NCBI GenBank assembly: GCA_903928685.1
Contig: CAIYRS010000108.1
Location: forward strand, 1-64,000
DNA length: 64,000 bases
Direction of reading: 5' to 3'
DNA from: an uncultured Methylococcaceae bacterium
GTDB taxonomy: Bacteria; Pseudomonadota; Gammaproteobacteria; Methylococcales; Methylomonadaceae
Part shown: positions 29,830 to 38,943 of the stretch, piece after piece
How positions within the stretch are numbered: the stretch's first letter is position 1
How the letters are laid out: each line of letters starts with the position of its first letter
Notes under the pieces: generated by a model
What the model was told of the DNA's origin: nothing
Databases searched by the model: none
What the model saw: only the letters and a program-made list of their open reading frames with translations
Made by a program: the position numbers and the translations under genes

Positions 29830-31464
29830 TCAAGCTTGGAACTTCTCCACCAAGCCCGTCACCCTCGCCACTTTCTGCTTAACCGCCTGCAAAAATACGG
29901 CTTCCTCCGTCACCAGCCGCACCACTTTTTTCGCCCGGGTAATCCCCGTATACAACAGTTCTTTGGTCAATACCGGATTCAATTGTTCTGGCAATACCAA
30001 TAGCACTTTTTCAAATTCAGAGCCTTGGCTTTTATGGATGGTCATGGCAAACACCGTTTCGCATTGCGGCAAACGCGCAGGCAGATATTTTTTGATGCTG
30101 CCATCGGGTCGTTGGAAAAACACCATCAACTTGCCTAGTTCATCTAACAGACACAAGCCAATATCACCGTTATACAACTGCAAAGCCGGATTATTCTGCA
30201 ACACCATCACCGGACGCCCCACATACCAAGCCCCCGATAACTGAATACGATGTTGGGCTTGCAAGGCTTGCTCCACCCGATAATTTATATCCGCGACACT
30301 ACGCCCGCCTTGGCGATTGGCGCACAGCACTTGAAAGCGGTTAAAAGCACGGAAAATGGCATCGACAGCAGCACCCGCCTTAATCTCTGCCAAATACGTC
30401 CATTGTTGTTCGGCGCTATAGGCAATCAAGTCATCAAACAGCAATCCACAGGCCGCATGTCCATCCTGCAAAATCTGCCAAGCGTGTTCTGCTTGCCCGT
30501 CGTTGATGGCAACTGCCAGCGCTTTGATTGCGCCGCCAAATCGGTAAGAAACCTGCAATTCCACGGTTTGTTTAGCCAATGCGCTAGTCAAATCCGCTAA
30601 CACCGCCCCCGATTCCACTGATGCCAACTGGTCTTTATCGCCCAATAAAATCAACCGCGCATTCGGTTTTAAGGCATCCACCAGCTTGCTGATTAACGCC
30701 AAATCCACCATGGATGCTTCATCCACCACCACCAAATCGTAAGGTAAGGGCTGTTGGCTGTCGTGGCGAAAATACGGCGATTGCGGTTTTGCGCCCAATA
30801 AACGGTGCAGGGTGCTGACGGCTTCTGGAATGCTGGCCTTAATTGCCGCATCGGCAGGTAGTGCCGCCTTATTAATGCCGATGGCTTCCTGCAAACGCAT
30901 CGCCGCTTTGCCTGTTGGTGCTGCCAAGGCGATATGCAAAGGCTGCTCGGCAAGGGTTTGCAAGACCGCCAAAATTTTCACCACCGTGGTGGTTTTGCCC
31001 GTACCTGGGCCGCCAGTGATAATGCAAAACGCCTGCTTAACCGCCACTTTTGCCGCTTCCCGCTGCCAATTGGTGATTTGTTCCGGCTTGCCAAAATAGT
31101 TATCCAGCAAATCCTCCAGCCGCGCATCGTCAAAATCCCGTTTTATCATGACGGTAAGTTGCTGCGCCAAACGTTGTTCATAAAACCAATAACGGTGCAA
31201 ATACAGGCGATTAGCTTCCAGCACCAACGGCAATGGCGGCACATCCAAATTATCCGGATTATCCATCACCAAGCCCGAGGCCAATAACAACGGCTGGCTG
31301 TCAGCATCAATAGCGATACAGTTATGGCCTTGGTTTTGTTGGCTGGAAACCGCCATCACCAAAGCGGCAAACGCGGGCTTTTGTGATGCAGGCAATGTGG
31401 CGCGTTGGCAAAGAAAATCTGCAAAAGCAACATCAAGGCGGGAATAAAGAGGTTGTTCCATCAT
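29830..31464 (-). CDS. recD: Exodeoxyribonuclease V alpha subunit RecD
   Basis: RecD is the 5'-3' helicase of RecBCD, which processes double-strand breaks. The 544-residue protein has Walker A GGPGTGKTTT, Walker B-type VVDEASMVD, GDKDQLASVE and the C-terminal TIHKSQGSEF / YTGITRAKK motifs of SF1B helicases. The length is somewhat below the E. coli 608. Its ATG overlaps the toxin stop codon (ATGA), so translation is coupled to the preceding toxin-antitoxin pair rather than to recB directly. Confidence 0.94.
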   Translation of the reverse strand: MMEQPLYSRLDVAFADFLCQRATLPASQKPAFAALVMAVSSQQNQGHNCIAIDADSQPLLLASGLVMDNPDNLDVPPLPLVLEANRLYLHRYWFYEQRLAQQLTVMIKRDFDDARLEDLLDNYFGKPEQITNWQREAAKVAVKQAFCIITGGPGTGKTTTVVKILAVLQTLAEQPLHIALAAPTGKAAMRLQEAIGINKAALPADAAIKASIPEAVSTLHRLLGAKPQSPYFRHDSQQPLPYDLVVVDEASMVDLALISKLVDALKPNARLILLGDKDQLASVESGAVLADLTSALAKQTVELQVSYRFGGAIKALAVAINDGQAEHAWQILQDGHAACGLLFDDLIAYSAEQQWTYLAEIKAGAAVDAIFRAFNRFQVLCANRQGGRSVADINYRVEQALQAQHRIQLSGAWYVGRPVMVLQNNPALQLYNGDIGLCLLDELGKLMVFFQRPDGSIKKYLPARLPQCETVFAMTIHKSQGSEFEKVLLVLPEQLNPVLTKELLYTGITRAKKVVRLVTEEAVFLQAVKQKVARVTGLVEKFQA

Positions 31465-31772
31465 GATGGCAAATTGAAGTTATTTTTGATGTCCATTCGG
31501 CTATGTAAAATAGCCAGCACATCAATGAATGGGGTGTTTATTTGATAAAAAATGCGATGTTTTTCAACAGCTAGGCAACGGTAACCGGATTTAATATCAG
31601 GTCTTGCAATGCCAATTTCAGGATTATCCAGCAAACTGCTAAGGCCTTGTTCGATAAGGCTAAGATATTTTTCTGTCTGTACAGCCCCCCAAATTTGCAG
31701 CGAATACGCACTAATGGCTTGCAAGTTTTGCTGGGCAGTAGCAGATAGGCGAATGCTGAATACTGTCCGCAT
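31461..31772 (-). CDS. ParE/RelE superfamily toxin of a type II TA pair
   Basis: This 103-residue protein has the compact ParE/RelE fold signature: an N-terminal strand RTVFSIRLSATAQQNLQAISAYS, then the central NPEIGIARPDIKSGYRCLAVEKHRIFYQI and C-terminal VLAILHSRMDI. Members inhibit gyrase (ParE) or cleave mRNA (RelE). The QxAxxDLxxI-like helix and closing HxRxD pattern favour ParE. The start shares a base with the antitoxin stop and its stop overlaps the recD start by four bases. The target is inferred from family only. Confidence 0.88.
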   Translation of the reverse strand: MRTVFSIRLSATAQQNLQAISAYSLQIWGAVQTEKYLSLIEQGLSSLLDNPEIGIARPDIKSGYRCLAVEKHRIFYQINTPFIDVLAILHSRMDIKNNFNLPS

Positions 31773-32041
31773 TAGTTGCTAGACAAATCAGAATTTAGTT
31801 TTGCAAATAACAGCTTCAGGCTATTTTTATCGACATCGACAAACCGCCCCGCTTCTATATCTGCTTCACCTTCTGCCAAGTTTGCCCTTAAATGCTTAAG
31901 TTTTATTTGTTGGAGCAACTCTTCGTTGCAGGCCATAAAAAGCAACGCTTCAGCAATCACTTCGCTTGCGTTGGTGTAAAAACCACTGTGCAACTGGGTG
32001 TTAACAAAATGCTCTAATTCCGGCGTTAGGGAAATATTCAT
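31772..32041 (-). CDS. ParD-type antitoxin
   Basis: This 89-residue protein begins with a ribbon-helix-helix segment (MNISLTPELEHFVNTQLHSGFYTNASEVIAEALLFM) typical of ParD/CopG DNA-binding antitoxins, followed by an acidic C-terminal toxin-binding tail. It directly precedes the ParE-like gene. It would neutralise the toxin and autorepress the pair. It lies 35 bp downstream of the recB stop. Confidence 0.9.
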   Translation of the reverse strand: MNISLTPELEHFVNTQLHSGFYTNASEVIAEALLFMACNEELLQQIKLKHLRANLAEGEADIEAGRFVDVDKNSLKLLFAKLNSDLSSN

Positions 32042-32076
32042 TAGTAATCCTTGGTTGTGTATTTATGGACTGATTA

Positions 32077-35000
32077 TCAACCATCGGCATGGCTATCAGC
32101 AAACACCGCCGCCAACGCCTCAACTTTCGCCAGCTCCGGCCTATCCCGATACACGCCGCTCATCGCCACATCCGCCTGCATACCGCGCACAAACAAATAA
32201 CGCACGCCGCCAAAATGCTGTTGGTAGCGATAACCAGGCAGGCGGTTTTGTAAATAACGGTGCAAAACCACGGTGTACAGCCAGTATTGCAAACCGTAAT
32301 TGTGTTCGCGCATGGCTGCCAGCAAGCTAGTCGGCTGGTAATCGGGCAGGTAGTTGGTTTTATAATCCATCAGATAATAACGGCCTTGATAACAGCAAAT
32401 CAGATCGATAAACCCCGTCAAATAACCGCACAAGGTTTTGCTATCTAAGGGCTGGAAGGCAGGGCTATCGGCAAGGATATGGTTAATCTGCACGGTATCC
32501 AAAGTTTGCAGCGACAGATAAAAAGGCATTTCCTTTAAACAGTGCGAGGCAGGCAAATTCATCAAACAGAAATCTGCATCTTTCGCCGATAACGGCGTGC
32601 TGACCACGATTTTCAGTAAGTCGTCCAGCAACTGTGGTTGGCTGAGTTTAAGGCCAAAACGCTGGCAAGCTTGCTGACGTTGTAGCGGGTTGAGATGGCC
32701 TTGTGCCAAGCTGGCAAAATGGCAATGCTCCAGCAATTCATGCACCACGTTGCCCGTGATTGCACCCAGCGGCAGTTGTTCCGCTTCAGTCAGCGCGGCA
32801 CTCAGCTGTGGCTCATCACTTTTGTTTTCCGGCAATTCCGGCGCATCGTGCTGGCTTAACGCCGACAACGCGGTGTAACTGCTCATTTGCCAATGGCTGT
32901 ATAACGACCGCCGCAATTGCCGCGCCTGCAAATTTGGTTGCTGTTTAACGGCTTGGTAATCGCCACGCAATTGCGCCGGAAGCGTCAATAAGTGATAGCC
33001 AAAAGCGTTCGGCAAACTGTTGCCCAAGCCCTGCAAAACCGCTTGTTGGCCTGCAAAACCCGCTTCGGCAAAATCCACCTCGCCCGATAACAACCACGCC
33101 ATCGCGGAACTATTGGCATTTTCAACACTGCGGACATCCGCCCACGCCAAATAACAACGGAATTTGGCACGGGTGACGGCAACATAAAACACCCGCAAAT
33201 CTTCCGCCAACGCCTCGGCTATCGCTTGCAAACGTCGGGCTTCAAACTGTTCCGAGCCCAAATCCGCCACCATACCGCCGTCTTCATGACAAATCACCAG
33301 CGCTTTTTCTGTGTTTAAGCGGTTATTGCCTTGCCATAAATACGGGCAGAACACCACGGGATATTCCAAACCTTTGGCGCGGTGCATGGTGATAATCTGC
33401 ACGGCATCCTCGTCGCTTTCCAAACGCAATTGCTGGTTTTCACTGCCAGATTGCGTTTGCACGGCTTTGCTGATGGCATTTTGCAACCAATCTAAGGTTT
33501 TGTTGATGGCTAAATGTTCCTCCAAAGCCGCTGTTTGCAAGAGTTCAAGCAAATGCTGGAGATTGGTCAAACGCCGTTCCGCCAATGCCGACTTTGCCAA
33601 CACCAAGCGGATTTGTTCTTGGCTTAACAGCGATTGCATCATCGCCATTAGTCCGCGTTTTTGCCAATCCTGAAAATAGCCCAAAAACCGCGACACCCAG
33701 TTATCCCACGCTTGTTCATCATTGCCTAAGCGGTATAAAGCCTGTCCGTCCAAGCCAAACCAATCTAAGGCCAAAGCTTGTTTTAGCAAACCGCTATCAC
33801 CCGGATTGGCGACCGCTTGCAGCAGCACATGCAAATCCACCGCTTCTTGGCTTTGGAATACCGACTCGGTATTGTTGAGCACCGACGGTATGCCCGCTTG
33901 CCGCAACAGCGTTTGATAATCGCGGGCTTGTCTGTTGGTGCGGACCAAAATGGCTATGTCTTTGGGTTGCACGGCGCGGTTGTCGGGTTGCAGCCGATAC
34001 GTATCCACCAATAATGCGGTTATTTCATTGCAGACGGCGACGGCAATATGCTCGGCGGCGTCGCTGCGGTTGCTTTGCCAATAGCCAGATTTGCTGTCGC
34101 TTTCTGGTAATTGCCATAACAGCATCGGCGCAACGGCTTGTCCGGCAAATTGCAGATGACCGTTGGCGGCAGTTTGTGCGGCCTGCACGTTAATAAATTG
34201 TAAATCCGCCAATTTAAAGGCTTGCTCACGACTGAATAAGGCATTTACGGCGGCGACCAAATCGGGATGCGAACGCCAATTTTTGCCCAAGGTAAATTGC
34301 CGTTGCGCTTGTTGTTGTGCTTGTAAATAAGCATAAATATCCGCGCCACGGAATTTGTAGATGGCCTGTTTAGGGTCGCCAATCAAATACAAATATTGGC
34401 TGTCGGCAGCAAACACCGTGGAGAAAATCCCCCATTGGCTGCTATCCGTGTCTTGAAATTCGTCAATTAACGCCGCTTGAAAACGCTCCCGCAATTCGGC
34501 AATCAGCAAGTTGCTTTTTTCACCATGCAGCGCATCAGCCAAGCGTTGGATTAAATTATCAAACGACAACACATTCATTTGCTGTAAGCGCTGGTCCAAA
34601 TCGTTACGCAAATTGTCCAGCAAATTGCCGCGCAGACTCACCGCCACGGTATGCAGCGCAGCCGCCAAATCATCAAACGCCGCTGTGTCGATCGCCAATT
34701 CCGCCAGATAAGCGTCTTTGCGCTCATCGGCAGATTGGTTTTTATTACCGCGAAACTTGGTGCCATCCAAACCATCGCGCAAACCCGCCGCCGTTAACAT
34801 CGTAAAAACCGCCTTATCCGGCATCAGGCAATTGCCGCGCAACCAGCTTGCCAAAGCGGGCGCTAGGGCGATTAAATTGTTCCGGTAACTGGCTTTAAAC
34901 TTGTCCCCAGCGTTAGCCACGGTTGCCAACAAATCGTCCAACTGGGTGGCGGCGATGGCGACCAGCTGTTGCAAGGCAGTCAGCGTGGTCGATAAATCAG

Positions 35001-35607
35001 CGGTTTCAGGAAAAACGCGGATACCTTCGGCTATGCGGTCAACACTGGCGAGCAGGGCATCGGGTGTAGTGTAGTCCGCCATCAACACCGCCACTTCCCA
35101 AGCGCTGCGGGTATAAAGCTGCCGCCGCCAAAAATCATCGGCACAGGCTTGTTTAATCTTCGCCAAATCGTCGGTTAATTCGGCATCAAACAACTGCCCA
35201 CTTTCCAGCGCGTGTTCCCGCAAAATCCGTTGGCAAAAACCGTGGATGGTAAAAATGCTGGCGCGGTCAATATCCAATAACGCCAAATCCAAACGTTGCT
35301 GCACCTGTTCTAGCGGCTGATCTAAGCCAGCTAACCACGCGGCATTGGCATTATCGGCAGCCTCATCATCCCGCAACGCCCGCTTGGCATCGCGCAGATT
35401 ATCGCGGATACGCTCCCGCAACTCCTCCGTAGCCGCCTTGGTAAACGTAACCACCAACACCTGCTCAATCGACAAACCCAGCTCCACCACAAAACGCAGC
35501 ACCAAACCTGCGATGGTATAAGTTTTACCCGTACCCGCACTGGCTTCGATTAAATTAACGCCTTTGGATAATGGTGTATCGGTAACGTGGAAATTGGGGA
35601 TGGTCAT
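32077..35607 (-). CDS. recB: Exodeoxyribonuclease V beta subunit RecB
   Basis: RecB is the 3'-5' helicase and nuclease subunit of RecBCD. The 1176-residue protein shows Walker A IEASAGTGKTYT near residue 20, LVVTFTKAATEELRERI, DEFQDTDSSQWGIF, GDPKQAIYKFRGAD and TMHRAKGLEYPVVF helicase motifs. The C-terminal nuclease site is GFIDLI...YLMDYKTNYLP. The length is normal. No recC is present next to it; the upstream side carries a RAYT transposase. The downstream toxin-antitoxin pair separates it from recD. Confidence 0.95.
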   Translation of the reverse strand: MTIPNFHVTDTPLSKGVNLIEASAGTGKTYTIAGLVLRFVVELGLSIEQVLVVTFTKAATEELRERIRDNLRDAKRALRDDEAADNANAAWLAGLDQPLEQVQQRLDLALLDIDRASIFTIHGFCQRILREHALESGQLFDAELTDDLAKIKQACADDFWRRQLYTRSAWEVAVLMADYTTPDALLASVDRIAEGIRVFPETADLSTTLTALQQLVAIAATQLDDLLATVANAGDKFKASYRNNLIALAPALASWLRGNCLMPDKAVFTMLTAAGLRDGLDGTKFRGNKNQSADERKDAYLAELAIDTAAFDDLAAALHTVAVSLRGNLLDNLRNDLDQRLQQMNVLSFDNLIQRLADALHGEKSNLLIAELRERFQAALIDEFQDTDSSQWGIFSTVFAADSQYLYLIGDPKQAIYKFRGADIYAYLQAQQQAQRQFTLGKNWRSHPDLVAAVNALFSREQAFKLADLQFINVQAAQTAANGHLQFAGQAVAPMLLWQLPESDSKSGYWQSNRSDAAEHIAVAVCNEITALLVDTYRLQPDNRAVQPKDIAILVRTNRQARDYQTLLRQAGIPSVLNNTESVFQSQEAVDLHVLLQAVANPGDSGLLKQALALDWFGLDGQALYRLGNDEQAWDNWVSRFLGYFQDWQKRGLMAMMQSLLSQEQIRLVLAKSALAERRLTNLQHLLELLQTAALEEHLAINKTLDWLQNAISKAVQTQSGSENQQLRLESDEDAVQIITMHRAKGLEYPVVFCPYLWQGNNRLNTEKALVICHEDGGMVADLGSEQFEARRLQAIAEALAEDLRVFYVAVTRAKFRCYLAWADVRSVENANSSAMAWLLSGEVDFAEAGFAGQQAVLQGLGNSLPNAFGYHLLTLPAQLRGDYQAVKQQPNLQARQLRRSLYSHWQMSSYTALSALSQHDAPELPENKSDEPQLSAALTEAEQLPLGAITGNVVHELLEHCHFASLAQGHLNPLQRQQACQRFGLKLSQPQLLDDLLKIVVSTPLSAKDADFCLMNLPASHCLKEMPFYLSLQTLDTVQINHILADSPAFQPLDSKTLCGYLTGFIDLICCYQGRYYLMDYKTNYLPDYQPTSLLAAMREHNYGLQYWLYTVVLHRYLQNRLPGYRYQQHFGGVRYLFVRGMQADVAMSGVYRDRPELAKVEALAAVFADSHADG

Positions 35608-35675
35608 GGCGGGTAGGCTTGGTTTAGATGGCGTTAGTTTAAGCTACGCGTTGGTATTGTGGAGTTTTAGATTTT

Positions 35676-35691
35676 GTAGGAAGCCCATCAT
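35676..35691. repeat. Half REP element overlapping the RAYT stop codon
   Basis: GTAGGAAGCCCATCAT is one arm of the REP palindrome family D found at 36251-36325, 36933-37011 and 54654-54730. Its last bases include the TCA that is the TGA stop of the transposase gene on the minus strand. Confidence 0.7.
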
Positions 35692-36218
35692 TCTCCGGTA
35701 TCAAAATCAAACTTATCCTTAAACGCCCAATCCTGCTGATAAACACCCTGCTCAACAAGTTGATGGAAACTCGAATAAGGCCAATCGGCAACGCGCTCCA
35801 CCCAACCATGCTTGACCGGATTCCAATGGATGTAATCAACGTGCCTGTTCCAATCGTCTTGATCGCGCAGCAAATGCTCCCAGAATCGCCTTTGCCAGAT
35901 GCCGCGTTCCCTTCGTTGGATTCGGCTAGGTGAGATTGGCTCGCCTTTGGCAATTGCCCTTGAGAAATGGCCTTTGAGCAAATTCCAGCGCGTGGAAAAA
36001 TCGGCATCATTGGGCGGTAATGTCCAAATACAGTGGATATGATCCGGCAAAATCACCACCGCATCCATACGATAAGGATGGCGTTGTTTCACATAACGGA
36101 AAGCCGCGCGTAATTGCTCTATGTGTTCAACCAACAACGGATTATTGTGCCGTTCGGCAAGATTGACGGTAAAAAACCACGAAGCCCCAGGCACATAAGC
36201 ACGGCGGTAGTCAGTCAT
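35688..36218 (-). mobile_element. REP-associated tyrosine transposase (RAYT), CDS
   Basis: This 176-residue Y1 (IS200-like) transposase of the RAYT group has the HUH metal site DHIHCIW, a catalytic Tyr in HVDYIHWNPVKHG, and the conserved WRRFWEHLLRD-like WQRRFWEHLL. RAYTs cut and move REP palindromes that carry a GTAG tetranucleotide at the foot of the hairpin. Both full REP copies beside this gene begin GTAGGATGGG. The frame is intact and all catalytic residues are present, so it could be active. The gene and flanking REPs form a typical REPtron. Confidence 0.93.
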
Positions 36219-36250
36219 GGTTTTTCCAAAAAGCTGATGTTAAACAAAAT

Positions 36251-36325
36251 GTAGGATGGGCTGACGATAGGAAGCCCATCATGGGGGGCGAGATTGATGG
36301 GCTTCCTATCGTCAGCCCATCCTAC
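36251..36325. repeat. REP palindrome, family D, copy 1
   Basis: A left arm GTAGGATGGGCTGACGATAG is mirrored by the right arm ending CTATCGTCAGCCCATCCTAC around a 19-base centre. It lies upstream of the RAYT gene, and its right end contains the TAG stop codon (minus strand, 36322-36324) of the next gene. Confidence 0.9.
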
Positions 36326-36888
36326 CCCAGTTCATCATGAATTATTTCTCGCGCCCTTCGCTTAAGTGCCTGTAATATTGGAGGTAAATCGGTGAATGAA
36401 ACATTTTCAGCCTTATTCCAATAATTTTCTGCGTCAAATTTCATATATCTTGGATCGTGATGTTTGTTCAATTTATCCAATCTCTTAAATTCTTCTAAGA
36501 AAACTTGGCCTTCTATAATTTTGTTGACGAAAGCGTCAACCGTTTCCTCTACATCTGGTGGCAAAAACAATCGTGATAGCATGAACTGTTTTCGTGACTC
36601 GCTCAGTGCCGAAGATAAAAGTGCTGGATATTCTTCTGTTTTTTCTCCTTCAAAGATATAAGGTTTGGTCATTTGCTGATAATAGTGAAAGCATTTTTCA
36701 AGAGCAATATACAAAGGTACGATTGCATCTATTTGTTTCGCGTGAATTCGAGATTTACGTTCTCGACTCTTTTCTTCTCGAAGTTTAGCTATTTCGTATA
36801 GTGTCTTTGGCACGGCAATACTGCCGCCAATAATAGAAAAAATACTCGCCGAAATTATTGATATATCTTTCAAGTCATTTAAATCCAT
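36322..36888 (-). CDS. Hypothetical protein with one N-terminal membrane helix
   Basis: This 188-residue protein is not recognised. It has a hydrophobic segment (ISIISASIFSIIGGSIAVP, ~8-26), followed by a charged, probably helical cytoplasmic part (LREEKSRERKSRIHAKQID...) with no catalytic motif. Composition is more AT-rich than its neighbours, suggesting acquisition. It lies exactly between two family D REP palindromes, and its TAG stop is formed by the terminal GTAG of the left one. It may therefore have been trimmed or extended by REP insertion. It could be a membrane-associated defence or signalling protein, but nothing in the sequence proves this. Confidence 0.6.
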   Translation of the reverse strand: MDLNDLKDISIISASIFSIIGGSIAVPKTLYEIAKLREEKSRERKSRIHAKQIDAIVPLYIALEKCFHYYQQMTKPYIFEGEKTEEYPALLSSALSESRKQFMLSRLFLPPDVEETVDAFVNKIIEGQVFLEEFKRLDKLNKHHDPRYMKFDAENYWNKAENVSFTDLPPILQALKRRAREIIHDELG

Positions 36889-36932
36889 AAACTCTTATTA
36901 AATATAATGCGTTATTTAAGTATCGTAGTATC

Positions 36933-37011
36933 GTAGGATGGGCTGACGCAAGGAAGCCCATCAAATGAAGCCACAAAAAACGATGGGCTTCCTTTCGTCA
37001 GCCCATCCTAC
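36933..37011. repeat. REP palindrome, family D, copy 2
   Basis: The arms GTAGGATGGGCTGACG and CGTCAGCCCATCCTAC enclose a slightly diverged centre (GCAAGGAAGCCCATCA and its mirror). It lies between the hypothetical gene and ilvD. Confidence 0.9.
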
Positions 37012-37040
37012 AATCCTTGATTAATCCATCAATCCTAAAA

Positions 37041-38726
37041 TCAATTATCCGTAACCGCCCCCGTAGAAGCCGAACTCACCAACTTGGCATATTTCGCCAA
37101 TACGCCACGGGTGTATTTCGGGGCGGGTTGTTGCCATTTTTCCATGCGCCGTGCGATTTCATGCTCGTTGATATGCAAGGTTAAGGCGTTGTTTTCGGCG
37201 TCAATCGTTATGGTGTCGCCGTTTTCGACGATGGCTAAGGGGCCGCCGACGTAGGCTTCTGGGGTGATGTGGCCTACGACAAAACCGTGCGTGCCGCCGG
37301 AGAAACGTCCGTCGGTGATTAGCGCGACTTCTTTACCTAAGCCTTTGCCCATGATCGCTGAGGTTGGTGAGAGCATTTCGCGCATTCCAGGGCCGCCTTT
37401 CGGGCCTTCGTAGCGGATGACGATGACGTCGCCTTTGACGATGTCTCCGTTCAGGATGCTTTGCAGGGCTTGCTCTTCGGCATCAAAAACTTTGGCTTTG
37501 CCAGTGAAGCACAGGCCTTCTTTGCCGGTGATTTTCGCCACACCACCTTCGGGTGCGAGGTTGCCGTATAGGATGACCAAATGGCTGTCTTTTTTAATTG
37601 GATGGGCGAGGTCGTGGATCATGTCTTGACCATCTGGATAGGGGGCAACGTCGGCGAGGTTTTCTGCCAAGGTTTTGCCTGTTACCGTCAAGCAATCGCC
37701 GTGTAACAAACCTGCGTCCAATAAGATTTTCATCAATGGTTGGATGCCGCCGATTTCGACCAATTCCGCCATTTGGTATTTTCCACTGGGTTTCAAATCC
37801 GCCAACATCGGTACACGTTTGCCGATGCGGGTGAAATCGTCCAAGCTCAAATCCACTTTCGCGGCATTCGCCATCGCCAGCATGTGCAGCACGGCGTTGG
37901 TTGAGCCGCCTAGCGCGATGACTACAGTGATGGCGTTTTCAAAGGCTTCTTTGGTCATGATGTCGCTGGGTTTGATGCCTTTTTCAATCAGGTTCATCAC
38001 CGCAGCGCCTGCGCGTTCGCAATCCAGTTTTTTGTCGTTGGAAATCGCAGCTTGCGCGGAGCTGTTGGGCAAACTCATGCCTAGTGCTTCAATTGCCGAA
38101 GCCATGGTGTTGGCGGTGTACATGCCGCCGCAAGAGCCTGCGCCTGGGATGGCTTTGGTTTCGATGGCGGTTAGTTCGGCATCATCGATTTTGTTATTGG
38201 CGCGTGCGCCGACGGCTTCAAATACCGAGACGACATCGAGTTTTTTGTCTTTATGGCAACCGGGCATGATGGTGCCGCCGTAGACGAAAATCGCAGGACG
38301 GTTCAGGCGCGAGATAGCAATCATGCAGCCCGGCATGTTTTTGTCGCAACCACCGATGGCGACTACGCCGTCAAAGCCTTGGCAACCGACGACGGTTTCG
38401 ATGGAATCGGCGATGACTTCACGCGATACCAGCGAATATTTCATGCCTTCCGTACCCATCGAAATACCGTCAGAGATGGTGATGGTATTGAAGATAACGG
38501 CTTTACCAGCGGCGTTGTTGACACCAACTGCGGCATCATCCGCCAGTTTGTTGATGTGCATATTGCACGGCGTGACCATGCTCCAAGTGGAAGCAATGCC
38601 GACTTGTGGTTTTTTGAAGTCTTCGTTTTTAAAACCGACGGCATAAAGCATGGCGCGGCTAGGTGCGCGTTCCATACCGTCGACAACTTGGGATGAAAAA
38701 GGGCGGGTGTCGTTTGAGTTAGCCAT
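37041..38726 (-). CDS. ilvD: Dihydroxy-acid dehydratase
   Basis: IlvD dehydrates 2,3-dihydroxy-isovalerate and -methylvalerate in valine, leucine and isoleucine synthesis, using an Fe-S cluster and Mg2+. The 561-residue protein carries the signatures [11 protein letters not shown] and, later, [10 protein letters not shown] / [16 protein letters not shown]. The cysteines in [16 protein letters not shown] and [14 protein letters not shown] are candidate cluster ligands. At ~560 residues it belongs to the shorter form common outside enterobacteria. It is monocistronic and begins with ATG. Confidence 0.96.
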   Translation of the reverse strand: MANSNDTRPFSSQVVDGMERAPSRAMLYAVGFKNEDFKKPQVGIASTWSMVTPCNMHINKLADDAAVGVNNAAGKAVIFNTITISDGISMGTEGMKYSLVSREVIADSIETVVGCQGFDGVVAIGGCDKNMPGCMIAISRLNRPAIFVYGGTIMPGCHKDKKLDVVSVFEAVGARANNKIDDAELTAIETKAIPGAGSCGGMYTANTMASAIEALGMSLPNSSAQAAISNDKKLDCERAGAAVMNLIEKGIKPSDIMTKEAFENAITVVIALGGSTNAVLHMLAMANAAKVDLSLDDFTRIGKRVPMLADLKPSGKYQMAELVEIGGIQPLMKILLDAGLLHGDCLTVTGKTLAENLADVAPYPDGQDMIHDLAHPIKKDSHLVILYGNLAPEGGVAKITGKEGLCFTGKAKVFDAEEQALQSILNGDIVKGDVIVIRYEGPKGGPGMREMLSPTSAIMGKGLGKEVALITDGRFSGGTHGFVVGHITPEAYVGGPLAIVENGDTITIDAENNALTLHINEHEIARRMEKWQQPAPKYTRGVLAKYAKLVSSASTGAVTDN

Positions 38727-38806
38727 GTGGCGATTCCTTATAGTTATTTGTTTACTGTTGGTGGAATAGGGGTGGAAAGTGGTTGGTTTGTGCGTCTGTT
38801 GCGCCG

Positions 38807-38884
38807 GTTGGGTTGCAGGTTTTTTTTTAACCCAACGGGATTAGCGCAGTTGTTGGGTTGCGAAAAGTTTGCAACCCAACCTAC
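38807..38884. repeat. GTAG-headed REP-like palindrome of another family
   Basis: Read on the minus strand it begins GTAGGTTGGGTTGC, then AAACTTTTC and GCAACCCAAC, followed by a second inverted pair GTTGGGTT / AACCCAAC. The GTAG head is the RAYT-type signature, but the stem sequence differs from family D. It lies between ilvD and the SH3 protein. Confidence 0.7.
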
Positions 38885-38943
38885 GGTATTTACTGGTATG
38901 TGGTTCGGGTTTGGCTGCGGGTCTTTAAAAATACTGATCTAGA

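Noticed and set aside
36322-36888. Toxin or defence effector assignment
   Set aside because: A membrane helix plus a charged helical tail is not enough; no catalytic or nucleotide-binding motif is seen.
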